Source: Sediminibacterium ginsengisoli
GTDB lineage: Bacteria; Bacteroidota; Bacteroidia; Chitinophagales; Chitinophagaceae
Direction of reading: 5' to 3'
Assembly: GCF_900167075.1 (NCBI RefSeq)
Contig: NZ_FUWH01000005.1
Location: 139,299-192,539 of the forward strand
Length of the DNA: 53,241 nt
In this document: piece after piece, positions 35,242-42,389 of the stretch
How the letters are laid out: the number at the start of each line of letters is the position of its first letter
Numbering within the stretch: position 1 is the first letter of the stretch
Translations under genes and position numbers: made by a program
Notes under the pieces: generated by a model
The model's input: the letters and a program-made list of their open reading frames with translations, nothing else
The model's database searches: none
What the model was told of the DNA's origin: nothing

Positions 35242-35730
35242 ATGGAACAGTTTTCAACTGCGCAGGAATATGTATTTGAAAAATTCGGGCTGCATTGCGC
35301 CGGGCTGCTTACCGAACCAGAAAGTGCTGCTTATGAAGCATGCAGATTCCGCCTTAACGATCGCGTTGTTGTGTTCCGGGCAGCTAAGATCACACCGTTG
35401 AAAACGGGCCAGTTCGTTACCATATGGAAAAGAGATGCTGATGGGCTGACAGCACCTTTTGATTTATCCGATGGAATCGATCTTTTCGTGATCGCCGTAA
35501 GCAATGGCAATCGGCTTGGTCAGTTTGTTTTCCCCGCAGCCCAGTTTCACAAACAGGGAATCATATCCGGTTCGGGGAAAAAAGGAAAGCGAGGGATCCG
35601 TGTCTATGCGCCCTGGGATGCTACGGAAAGTCCGCAGGCAAAACGCACGCAGCAATGGCAATGCCGCTTCTTTCTTGAAATCCCGGTTGCATTACCTGCG
35701 CTTGTTGAGGAGTTGTATTTATCCGCCTGA
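35242..35730 (+). CDS. MepB family protein
   Basis: 162 residues. Similar along its length to the MepB family named after the third gene of the Staphylococcus mepRAB locus: KFGLHCAGLLTEPESAAYEA, ITPLKTGQFVTIWKRD, DGIDLFVIAVSNGNRLGQFV, FPAAQFHKQGIISGSGKKGK and GIRVYAPWD. The biochemical role of MepB is not known. No MATE pump or MarR regulator is beside it, so it is outside the mep operon context. It ends three bases from the convergent Pr6Pr gene. Confidence 0.85.
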   Translation: MEQFSTAQEYVFEKFGLHCAGLLTEPESAAYEACRFRLNDRVVVFRAAKITPLKTGQFVTIWKRDADGLTAPFDLSDGIDLFVIAVSNGNRLGQFVFPAAQFHKQGIISGSGKKGKRGIRVYAPWDATESPQAKRTQQWQCRFFLEIPVALPALVEELYLSA

Positions 35731-35733
35731 TCA

Positions 35734-36360
35734 TTATGCGGCAACATTTACCGGGCCGTACTTTTTTCTTTTTCCATACCACACTATAACAAATGCCACC
35801 GCAAGGAATGCCAGCATTATAAAAAAACTGTTGACCATCACCTCCGGATACCCAAGCACCGTTACGTTTATGAAAGGGTAAGGATACCATGTCGCATAAT
35901 GTCCGCGTAAAAGAATAAAAAGAGTATAACAGGCGGGGTAGATCAGCCAGAAGGGAACCTGGTTATAGCGCAGCGAACGGGTATCCGTCCATCGCCACCA
36001 GTAAAACAACATCATCAACGGGATAACCGAATGCAGCAGATCATCCACAACAGCCTGCATACCCTCCGGCGACCATAAATGACGCAATACCATGTTGTAA
36101 ACAAGTCCTACAATAAGAATATAAAGCGTAACAGCAGATTGCACGCCCGGCCGCCGGAAAAATCCTGCCGGCCTCATCAGGAGCGATGTTACACAAACAG
36201 CAACGAGCAGGTTGGATAACACCGTAAAAAAACTAAAGAACCGGATAAGTAATTCTGCTCTTGCGATCGCAGTTACCTGCTGCTGCAGCATGAACTGGCA
36301 TATCAGGGCAAACCATGCAACAGCTGAGAACAGAAGCAGGAATTTTTTTCTGGCAGTCAT
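35734..36360 (-). CDS. Pr6Pr family membrane protein
   Basis: 208 residues with six predicted membrane helices. Family features: FFTVLSNLLVAVCVTSLL, YNMVLRHLWSPEGMQAVVDD, LLHSVIPLMMLFYWW and the W.IYP...YTLFILLRG segment followed by WYPYPFINV. Pr6Pr proteins are six-helix proteins with conserved polar residues (His in LLHS, Arg in LLRG) found in bacteria and fungi; their function is unknown, and FAR-17a/AIG1-like lipid hydrolases are similar in outline. Inner membrane. Confidence 0.85.
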   Translation of the reverse strand: MTARKKFLLLFSAVAWFALICQFMLQQQVTAIARAELLIRFFSFFTVLSNLLVAVCVTSLLMRPAGFFRRPGVQSAVTLYILIVGLVYNMVLRHLWSPEGMQAVVDDLLHSVIPLMMLFYWWRWTDTRSLRYNQVPFWLIYPACYTLFILLRGHYATWYPYPFINVTVLGYPEVMVNSFFIMLAFLAVAFVIVWYGKRKKYGPVNVAA

Positions 36361-36408
36361 GCTTCAAGTTACTCATAATTGATCACCATTGGTAAAACTT
36401 CTGCCTGT

Positions 36409-37404
36409 TTAAGAAGCCTGCTGCTCTTTCAGCAGTTTAACCCAATCAACCACCCGTGAGGTATAACCATATTCATTATCGAAGAAAGCCATCAGTTTTA
36501 CCATCCTACCCGTGACTGCGGTAAGCGAACCTTCCACAACTGCGGAGTGCGTATTTCCACGTACATCATTTGATACCAGCGGATCTTCCGTATACGCAAT
36601 GATGCCTTTGTATTCAGACGCAGCCGCTTCTTTAAAGATCCTGTTGATCTCCTGCACGCTGGTATCCGCTTTCATCTGGAAAGTAAAATCTGCAAGCGCA
36701 CCATTTGCCACCGGCACCCGGGTGGTTACCGTATGGATCCTGCCTTTCAGCACCGGGAAAAGACGTTCGAGCGATTCTGCAAGGTCTACAGGTACGGGAA
36801 TAACGGATTCTGCTGCTGCCCTTCCGCGGCGCATATCTTTATGAGGACCGTCTACCAGGTGCTGGCGCGAAGTATAAGAGTGAACTACATTGAGATGAAC
36901 CGCCTCAATACCGATGGATTGCATCAGGTATATCAGGTGGGTTGAGCAGTTGGTCATGCAGCCGCCCGGGGAAACGATCAGGCTTCCGGTTGATACCTGG
37001 TGCTGGTTGAAGCCATAGATACAAAGCGGTATATCCGGCGCTCCCGTGGTAGACAGCAATACTTTACGCGCTCCGGCCTGAAGGTGCGTGCCGGCGCCGG
37101 CGCTGTCCATGAAAAGCCCGGTGCATTCCAGTACCAGGTCTATATCCAGCTCTTTCCAGGGAAGCTTTGCCGGATCAGGCTGCTGCAGTATCTGAACCGT
37201 TTTACCGGCAATACACAGCTGACCGTTTTCAAGTGCTACTTCATCTTCCGCTGCACCATATACGGAATCATATTTTTGGAGATAAACCAGCTGGGCCGGC
37301 GTCATAATATCATTCACCGCTACTACTTCAAGGCCTTCAATCTTCACCAGGCGACGCAGCAGCAACCGGCCAATACGTCCCATACCATTGATCGCTATTC
37401 TCAT
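36409..37404 (-). CDS. Divergent glyceraldehyde-3-phosphate dehydrogenase
   Basis: Start at ATG 37404 (MRIAINGMGRIGRLLLRR); the 80 residues of open frame above it have no family match. 331 residues. The NAD-binding fold and catalytic residues are present: Cys149 in GGCMTNC, His in VHSYT, then VDGPHKDMRRGRAAAESVIP, TTRVPVANGALADFTF and FFDNEYGYTSRVVDW. The context of the active Cys is GGCMTNC where classical enzymes have ASCTTNC. It may be a second GAPDH with altered substrate or direction. An exact TATTTTTG box lies upstream. Confidence 0.88.
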   Translation of the reverse strand: MRIAINGMGRIGRLLLRRLVKIEGLEVVAVNDIMTPAQLVYLQKYDSVYGAAEDEVALENGQLCIAGKTVQILQQPDPAKLPWKELDIDLVLECTGLFMDSAGAGTHLQAGARKVLLSTTGAPDIPLCIYGFNQHQVSTGSLIVSPGGCMTNCSTHLIYLMQSIGIEAVHLNVVHSYTSRQHLVDGPHKDMRRGRAAAESVIPVPVDLAESLERLFPVLKGRIHTVTTRVPVANGALADFTFQMKADTSVQEINRIFKEAAASEYKGIIAYTEDPLVSNDVRGNTHSAVVEGSLTAVTGRMVKLMAFFDNEYGYTSRVVDWVKLLKEQQAS

Positions 37405-37422
37405 ACTCTTTTTTTGAAGCTG

Positions 37423-37430
37423 CAAAAATA
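37423..37430 (-). promoter_or_regulatory. Exact -7 box upstream of the GAPDH-like gene
   Basis: TATTTTTG on the minus strand, full TAnnTTTG match, 18 bp ahead of the ATG at 37404. A TTG sits 16 bp further up. Confidence 0.45.
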
Positions 37431-37488
37431 AAGACTTAATGATTTGCAACGCTGGCAAACATTTTGCCGTCATTCCCAAAAAAGCCAT

Positions 37489-37893
37489 ATGAAAAAACTT
37501 TTTCCCCTGCTTGCCTGTGTGGCCATGTTTGCGTGTAACAAGAAGGCAGACGATCCCAATATTGCAAAAATCACCGGTACCTGGGAACTGGCCCGGTTTA
37601 TCGGCTATCCCGGCAATATCAATTATCCGGCCGGCAACGGGCATATACTGGTATTTATGGGCGATGGCAGGTTCGACAAGAAAGATCCCGGAAACGCCAC
37701 CATCAATGGTTTGTATGTAGTGGGCACCAAAGATGATTGCAGCGCCCGTGAAAATAACACCTACCTCATCATGAACAAAGGCAGCTTCAAACAGGAAGGC
37801 TATCTCAGCTTCAATGCAGCAGGCGACTCGATGACGATCGGCAGTTCCAACTGTGTTGCCGATGGCGGTACTTATGTCTATAAAAAGAATTAG
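37489..37893 (+). CDS. Small lipoprotein, lipocalin-like
   Basis: Start at ATG 37489, giving a lipoprotein signal (MKKLFPLLACVAMFAC, Cys16); the frame is open back to 37444. 134 residues. After the signal come KITGTWELARFIGYPGN, ILVFMGDGRFDKKD and GSFKQEGYLSFN, a pattern of short strands with GTWEL at the start like the lipocalin-like domains of Bacteroidota lipoproteins. Function unknown. Its stop codon overlaps the stop of the convergent LLM oxidoreductase gene. Confidence 0.8.
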   Translation: MKKLFPLLACVAMFACNKKADDPNIAKITGTWELARFIGYPGNINYPAGNGHILVFMGDGRFDKKDPGNATINGLYVVGTKDDCSARENNTYLIMNKGSFKQEGYLSFNAAGDSMTIGSSNCVADGGTYVYKKN

Positions 37894-38924
37894 TGCCCCA
37901 AAGCTTTCCGAACGGCAGGTGCCACAACCGTACCATATATCTCTATCGAGTGCATGATCTTTTCATGCGGGATGGAACCGGTTACCATATGGGCCAGGTA
38001 ACGCGTGTTACCGAAGAGTTCATGCATGTAAAGTATTTTGTCGATGGCTTCCTGCGGACTGCCGGCGATCAGTGGCGACTGCGCAGAACGTAACTGGTCA
38101 TATTGAGGTCTGCCCATTGCGCCCCAGCCTCTCTCCCGCCCGATCCTGTTCATCATGGCGATATAGGAAGGGTAAAGTTCATCGGCCGCCTGATTGCTGT
38201 TATCTGCCAGGTAAAAATGCGTATTGATGGCAAGCTGAAGTTTCGATGCATCATGACCGGCTTCTGCCCAGGATTGTTTATAAAGGTCCACGAAGGGAAC
38301 ATATTGTTTCATGTTACCGCCAAGGATGGCCAGAGCCATCGGAAGCTGCAGGTTACCTGCGCGAACCGCCGATGCGGGTGTTCCGCCAACTGCAAGCCAG
38401 ATGGGTAAAGCCTCCTGTAAAGGTCTCGGATAAACGCCGAGCCCGGGAATAGCCGCACGATGAGTACCTTTCCAGTTTACTTTTTCCGATTCATTGATGC
38501 GCATCAGCAGATCCAGCTTTTCGATGAAGAGTTCATCATAATCACCAAGGTCGTATCCGAACAGTGGAAAGGATTCAATGAAAGAACCGCGGCCTGCCAT
38601 GATCTCAGCCCTGCCGTCAGACAAAAGATCCAGCGACGCAAAACCCTGGAAAGTACGTACCGGGTCTGCAGAACTCAATACCGTTACTGCACTCGAGAGT
38701 TTGATATTCTTGGTAATGGCCGCAGCTGCCGCAAGCATCACTTCCGGAGCGGAAATGATAAAATCCGGACGATGGTGTTCGCCCATTGCAAATACATCCA
38801 ACCCCACTTCATCCGCCAGTTTTACTTCTTCCAGCATTTCCTTCATCCTGCGGTGCGCATTGACCGCTTTACCGGCTTTGCCGTCGGGGCTCACTTCTCC
38901 GAACGTACTGATTCCTAATTCCAT
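37890..38924 (-). CDS. LLM class flavin-dependent oxidoreductase
   Basis: Start at ATG 38924 (MELGISTFGEVSPDG); the open frame continues upstream for 98 codons but runs through the shared promoter region and into the HxlR gene. 344 residues. Luciferase-like TIM-barrel features: ADEVGLDVFAMGEHHRPDF, LSSAVTVLSSADPVRTFQGF, GRAEIMAGRGSFIESFPLFG and PIWLAVGGTPASAVRAG. These enzymes use FMN or F420; FMN is likely here. It is transcribed away from the HxlR regulator across a shared control region, which suggests control by HxlR. Confidence 0.92.
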   Translation of the reverse strand: MELGISTFGEVSPDGKAGKAVNAHRRMKEMLEEVKLADEVGLDVFAMGEHHRPDFIISAPEVMLAAAAAITKNIKLSSAVTVLSSADPVRTFQGFASLDLLSDGRAEIMAGRGSFIESFPLFGYDLGDYDELFIEKLDLLMRINESEKVNWKGTHRAAIPGLGVYPRPLQEALPIWLAVGGTPASAVRAGNLQLPMALAILGGNMKQYVPFVDLYKQSWAEAGHDASKLQLAINTHFYLADNSNQAADELYPSYIAMMNRIGRERGWGAMGRPQYDQLRSAQSPLIAGSPQEAIDKILYMHELFGNTRYLAHMVTGSIPHEKIMHSIEIYGTVVAPAVRKALGH

Positions 38925-38949
38925 ATTATTTCGTTGATTGATCTGAATG

Positions 38950-38957
38950 CAAAGTTC
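38950..38957 (-). promoter_or_regulatory. -7 box of the LLM oxidoreductase
   Basis: GAACTTTG on the minus strand (seven of eight matches to TAnnTTTG), with TTTC 19 bp further up. It lies at the same distance (25 bp) from the operator at 38983-39007 as the nitroreductase box does from its operator. Confidence 0.45.
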
Positions 38958-38969
38958 AAAAGAATAGTT

Positions 38970-38977
38970 TATTTTTG
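38970..38977 (+). promoter_or_regulatory. -7 box of the HxlR gene
   Basis: TATTTTTG is a full TAnnTTTG match on the plus strand. The operator at 38983-39007 begins about where transcription would start, the arrangement of an autorepressed gene. Confidence 0.4.
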
Positions 38978-38982
38978 AAAGC

Positions 38983-39007
38983 GATTTCCGGACAGGAAGT
39001 ACTTTCC
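38983..39007. promoter_or_regulatory. Putative HxlR operator, copy 1
   Basis: A 25-bp block with GATTTCCG at the left and the near-palindrome GGAAGTACTTTCC at the right. It matches 42354-42378 at 20 of 25 bases. Located between the divergent LLM oxidoreductase and HxlR genes. Confidence 0.55.
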
Positions 39008-39027
39008 CCACAGAAACCACATGATCC

Positions 39028-39414
39028 ATGAACCAGAAAATTGAAAAAAAGCCTTTTCCTGAAAGTTGCCGGGTACATCTCCAGGCCATTGACGATACCA
39101 TGGATATCCTCAACGGAAAATGGAAGATCCGTATCCTCGGTGTGCTGAGTTTCGGTACCAGGCGTTTCATGGAACTGCAGCGCGAAGTGGAAGGTATCGG
39201 CTCCAAAATGCTTTCCAAAGAATTGAAAGAACTGGAAATAAACGAGCTTGTAAAAAGGACCGTTTATGATACCAAGCCCGTAACTGTTGAATACGAGATC
39301 ACCGAATACGGGAAAACCCTGCATGTGATCATCGGGGAGATCGCAAAATGGGGAGCGCAGCACAGAAAACGCATTCTCCGCTCCGGCACTGTCCGCAAGC
39401 CTGTTGCAGCCTGA
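39028..39414 (+). CDS. HxlR family transcriptional regulator
   Basis: 128 residues. The HxlR winged-helix signature is clear: C14 in FPESCRVHL, then MDILNGKWKIRILGVLSFGT, RRFMELQREVEGIGSKMLSK, ELKELEINELVKRTVY and VEYEITEYGKTL. HxlR proteins such as YodB and HypR sense quinones, aldehydes or disulfide stress through the conserved N-terminal Cys, which is present here. Targets are usually reductases next to the gene. The divergent flavin oxidoreductase and the shared operator at 42354-42378 fit this role. Confidence 0.93.
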   Translation: MNQKIEKKPFPESCRVHLQAIDDTMDILNGKWKIRILGVLSFGTRRFMELQREVEGIGSKMLSKELKELEINELVKRTVYDTKPVTVEYEITEYGKTLHVIIGEIAKWGAQHRKRILRSGTVRKPVAA

Positions 39415-39421
39415 TCTACTG

Positions 39422-39787
39422 CTAAGCCGCTGAAACCCATTCCACCGCAAGATCGAATTCTTCTTTGCGAAAGCCTTTGAATTCACCCGGTGCCACAATG
39501 CTGAATATATCTGTGAATTTGTTTACTGCGGCTGAATCTGTGAGGATCGCCACCCTTTTCCATTTCGTGAATTTTGTAATACCAAGCAACATATCCTGGA
39601 ACCAGGCTCCCGCAGTGAAATCACTTAATTCCGTATCGATCAGCATCAGGTAATTAAGTTCTCCCGTACGCTTTACGAGTTCACTTACTGCCGGCACTAC
39701 CACCGTTTCAAAATCGGCGGCATCTACTTTCCCTACGGCATGGAAAGCGACCATATTATCTGGCACATCTGTAATTCTTGTAATCAT
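39422..39787 (-). CDS. STAS/SpoIIAA-like domain protein
   Basis: 121 residues. Matches the SpoIIAA-like (SEC14/STAS-fold) family: MVAFHAVGKVDAADFETVVV, NYLMLIDTELSDFTAGAWFQ, WKRVAILTDSAAVNKFTDIF and FRKEEFDLAVEWVS. Members are cytoplasmic; the fold binds small lipophilic molecules or partner proteins, and the role is not defined. It is last in the leftward run that begins with the nitroreductase (28 bp from the EamA stop) and ends seven bases from the convergent HxlR gene. Confidence 0.85.
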   Translation of the reverse strand: MITRITDVPDNMVAFHAVGKVDAADFETVVVPAVSELVKRTGELNYLMLIDTELSDFTAGAWFQDMLLGITKFTKWKRVAILTDSAAVNKFTDIFSIVAPGEFKGFRKEEFDLAVEWVSAA

Positions 39788-39815
39788 ATGTTTTTTACTT
39801 CAACTGCTGTAAAAG

Positions 39816-40682
39816 CTATGCCAGTTGTTTCCGCTTACGGGCGATCATGAGCCCGGTTACCACCAGCACCGCACCACAGATGCCAAACCAGGTAAGTTTT
39901 TCGTGCAGGATCAGTACGGCAAGGAAATAACCCAATGCGGGCGTAAGGAATAGCCACATCCCTGCCCTTACGGCATCTTTATGCACCAGGAACAGCCAGA
40001 GGCCCGATGCCACAATAGAAACAGGCAGCACCAGCCAGCCGAGGGTAAGGAAAAAACGGGTATCCGGTATAAGATAATGTGGTGTGGGATCGAGCAGCAC
40101 GATAGGAATAAAGAGCAGCCCTCCGATCGTGATCTGCCAGGTATTGACAACAATCTTGGGTAAGGTAAGCCCGCAACGGGAATAATAAACACTCCCGGCC
40201 GACAATGCCACAATTCCCGCCACCAGAGCTGCGATGCCGGTGAAGGTAGCATGGGGATCGGAAAGATTGGGCACTGCTGCAAGACAAAGTCCGGACAGCG
40301 AAATCACCATACCGGTGTATTCATACCATTTCAGTTTACGGCCTGATACCGCTGCGGACAGCAGGATCAGTATCAGCGGATTGGTGGCGCTTACCAGGCT
40401 GATCAGCCCGGCAGATACATGTTTGATGGCGATGATATAACCCGTCATGTAAACGGTGATATTCAGCACACCCAGCAATACAAGCCCGCGGAAATCTTTC
40501 GTGCGCGGAAAAGCATATTGCCTGCCTTTATACCCATGAACATATAAAAGCAGCAATATGCTTACTACCGCAAAACGAATGGCGGTAAGCAGAAAGGGTT
40601 CTACAGAATGCAGTCCTATTTTGGTAGCCACAGTAGCAGAAGCCCACAGTATTGCGAATATCAGCCCTTTTAAAAAATCCAC
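39816..40682 (-). CDS. EamA/DMT family transporter
   Basis: Start chosen at a GTG at 40682 (MDFLKGLIFAILWASATVAT), the usual N-terminus of the family; the frame is open to a GTG at 40712, but an exact TACATTTG box (40709-40702) lies within that extension. 288 residues, ten membrane helices in two EamA halves (ILWASATVATKIGL; FTGIAALVAGIVALSAGSVY). Likely exporter of a small metabolite. It follows the NmrA-type reductase on the same strand. Confidence 0.88.
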   Translation of the reverse strand: MDFLKGLIFAILWASATVATKIGLHSVEPFLLTAIRFAVVSILLLLYVHGYKGRQYAFPRTKDFRGLVLLGVLNITVYMTGYIIAIKHVSAGLISLVSATNPLILILLSAAVSGRKLKWYEYTGMVISLSGLCLAAVPNLSDPHATFTGIAALVAGIVALSAGSVYYSRCGLTLPKIVVNTWQITIGGLLFIPIVLLDPTPHYLIPDTRFFLTLGWLVLPVSIVASGLWLFLVHKDAVRAGMWLFLTPALGYFLAVLILHEKLTWFGICGAVLVVTGLMIARKRKQLA

Positions 40683-40721
40683 AAGATTGCTTTGAAGGGC
40701 ACAAATGTACACGATGCTGTG

Positions 40722-41603
40722 CTATACGCCGGTATTATGTTCATTGAAAAGCCTTGACCGCAGGTATGCTTCCAGCGATTGCGGCTTTCTGCCGAGCAGT
40801 TTTTCAAGTGTATCGTCGGGGAGATTGAATTCATCATTTTTGATTGCCAGCGCAAACCCGGCTGTAAATGCTGCAAGACCGTCTGGCACACCCGCATTCT
40901 TTAAATTCTCGAGGAACGCTTCATGACTCAGATCCGTATAATTAACGGGCTTTCCTGTAATAGTTGCACAGGTTGCTGCAATATCAGCAAAAGAGTAAGC
41001 GATACCATTGCCTATCGGGTATTGTTTGTTCTCATGGCCCGGCTGCGTTAATACATTGGCAGCAGCTTCTGCCATATCGGAGCGTGTTGCAAACGGTACT
41101 TTACCGTTCCCCGCCGGCACTGCAATTCCTGTCTGGGCAATGTTCACGCCGGTAAACATCGGTATGATGTCTGCATACAAGCTGTTGTTCAGTAACGTGT
41201 ACGTAAGACCGGAATTACGCAGGTATTCATCGGTATCGGTATGCGACTGCATGGCATCTTTCAGTACTGATGTGTTTACATCTTTCAGCGAAACACCTGT
41301 ATATGCCACATATTTAACACCAGCTTCCACCGCAGCATCGATCACATTCCTGTGCTGCCCGAACCTGTCGTTGAAATCATTGGATGACACCAGGAGCAAT
41401 TTGTCGATGCCTGTGAATGCCTTTACCAGCGAAGTCTTATCAAAATAATTACCGGTGCGTATTGCAATGCCCTTTTCTTTCAGGCCAGCCGCTTTCTGTT
41501 CATCGCGGACCAGGGCCGCTATTTCTGCAGCAGGGATCTTTTTCAAGAGGAAATCAATGACTGCATTTCCGAAATGCCCTGTTGCTCCTGTTATCAATAT
41601 CAT
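40722..41603 (-). CDS. NmrA/QorB-like NAD(P)H-dependent reductase
   Basis: 293 residues. The atypical SDR fold begins MILITGATGHFGNAVIDFLL (nucleotide motif GATGHFG), followed by LLLVSSNDFNDRFGQHRNVI, KYVAYTGVSLKD and TYTLLNNSLYADIIP. This is the pattern of E. coli QorB (YtfG), an NADPH:quinone reductase, and of NmrA-type proteins. Reaction on quinones is likely but not proved by motifs. Located 25 bp after the nitroreductase in one operon; its partners and the HxlR-type operator upstream of the operon fit an electrophile-detoxification role. Confidence 0.9.
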   Translation of the reverse strand: MILITGATGHFGNAVIDFLLKKIPAAEIAALVRDEQKAAGLKEKGIAIRTGNYFDKTSLVKAFTGIDKLLLVSSNDFNDRFGQHRNVIDAAVEAGVKYVAYTGVSLKDVNTSVLKDAMQSHTDTDEYLRNSGLTYTLLNNSLYADIIPMFTGVNIAQTGIAVPAGNGKVPFATRSDMAEAAANVLTQPGHENKQYPIGNGIAYSFADIAATCATITGKPVNYTDLSHEAFLENLKNAGVPDGLAAFTAGFALAIKNDEFNLPDDTLEKLLGRKPQSLEAYLRSRLFNEHNTGV

Positions 41604-41628
41604 ATCAGAAGTTGTAAGTGATCAAAAA

Positions 41629-42261
41629 TTATTTGTACTCGGTAATGAAACGCTCTTTCGGCATACGAACCTTGGGCAGGTTCACCAGCCAGTCGTTATC
41701 CGCATCGCGATAACCCAGCGGAAGAAGTGTTACACTCTTCAGCCCTTTCTTATCCAGTCCGAGTAATTCATCCAATGCTTTACTGTCGAATCCTTCCATC
41801 GGTGTAGCATCCACTTTCAGTTCAGCGGCAGCCGCGATGGCAAGGCCGAATGCGATATAAGCCTGCCGTGCTGTATGCGCGAAGTTTTCATCGGCACTGC
41901 GTCCTACATACAATCCAAGCAGCATATTCCGGTACATATCCATACTTTCAGAAGGCACATTCCGTTCTTTTGCCGTACGGTCGAATACTTCTTCGATCCT
42001 TTCTTTTGTATAATCGTCCCAGGCTGCAAACACAAGCACGTGAGAGCTGTCTACGATCTGCTGCTGGTTTTTCGCGATGGGCAGTAATTGTTGTTTCAGT
42101 TCAGGGTTGCTGATCACGATCACTTCGAAAGGCTGCAGACCGGAAGAAGTAGGTGCGAGTCTTGCAGCTTCCAGTATTGCGGTTATTTTTTCTTCGGGCA
42201 CCCTGCTCCCATTCATTTTCTTGGTAGCATAACGCCATTGCAATGCGTTGAGTAATTCCAT
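41629..42261 (-). CDS. Nitroreductase family protein (NfsB/YdgI-like)
   Basis: 210 residues. FMN-dependent nitroreductase features: LNALQWRYATKKMNGSRVP, the flavin contact LEAARLAPTSSGLQPFEVIV, VDSSHVLVFAAW, ARQAYIAFGLAIAAAAELKV, CTPMEGF-type segment ATPMEGFDSKALDE, and LLPLGYRD near the end. Such enzymes reduce nitroaromatics and quinones with NAD(P)H. First gene of the leftward operon with NmrA-type reductase, EamA and STAS genes. The promoter-operator region 42321-42378 matches that of the LLM oxidoreductase. Confidence 0.93.
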   Translation of the reverse strand: MELLNALQWRYATKKMNGSRVPEEKITAILEAARLAPTSSGLQPFEVIVISNPELKQQLLPIAKNQQQIVDSSHVLVFAAWDDYTKERIEEVFDRTAKERNVPSESMDMYRNMLLGLYVGRSADENFAHTARQAYIAFGLAIAAAAELKVDATPMEGFDSKALDELLGLDKKGLKSVTLLPLGYRDADNDWLVNLPKVRMPKERFITEYK

Positions 42262-42320
42262 GGTATGATGTTTTGAGGTTTTTGATATTACGCCGGCAGC
42301 GATGCTCAGCGTTTAAACAT

Positions 42321-42328
42321 CAAAATTA
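42321..42328 (-). promoter_or_regulatory. -7 box of the nitroreductase operon
   Basis: TAATTTTG on the minus strand is a full TAnnTTTG match. The -33 element is weak. The operator at 42354-42378 starts 26 bases away, as at the LLM oxidoreductase promoter. Confidence 0.5.
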
Positions 42329-42353
42329 AGCAGATTACTTTATTTTAGATAGT

Positions 42354-42378
42354 GGTTTCCGAAAAGAAAGTAGTTTCC
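42354..42378. promoter_or_regulatory. Putative HxlR operator, copy 2
   Basis: A 25-bp block, GGTTTCCG then GAAAGTAGTTTCC, matching 38983-39007 at 20 of 25 bases in the same orientation relative to the leftward gene. It lies just upstream of the nitroreductase -33 region. Confidence 0.55.
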
Positions 42379-42389
42379 TTCGGGAAATT

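Noticed and set aside
38925..39218. Upstream extension of the LLM oxidoreductase frame
   Set aside because: It would run through the control region and antisense into the HxlR coding sequence, and the family begins at MELGISTFGE.
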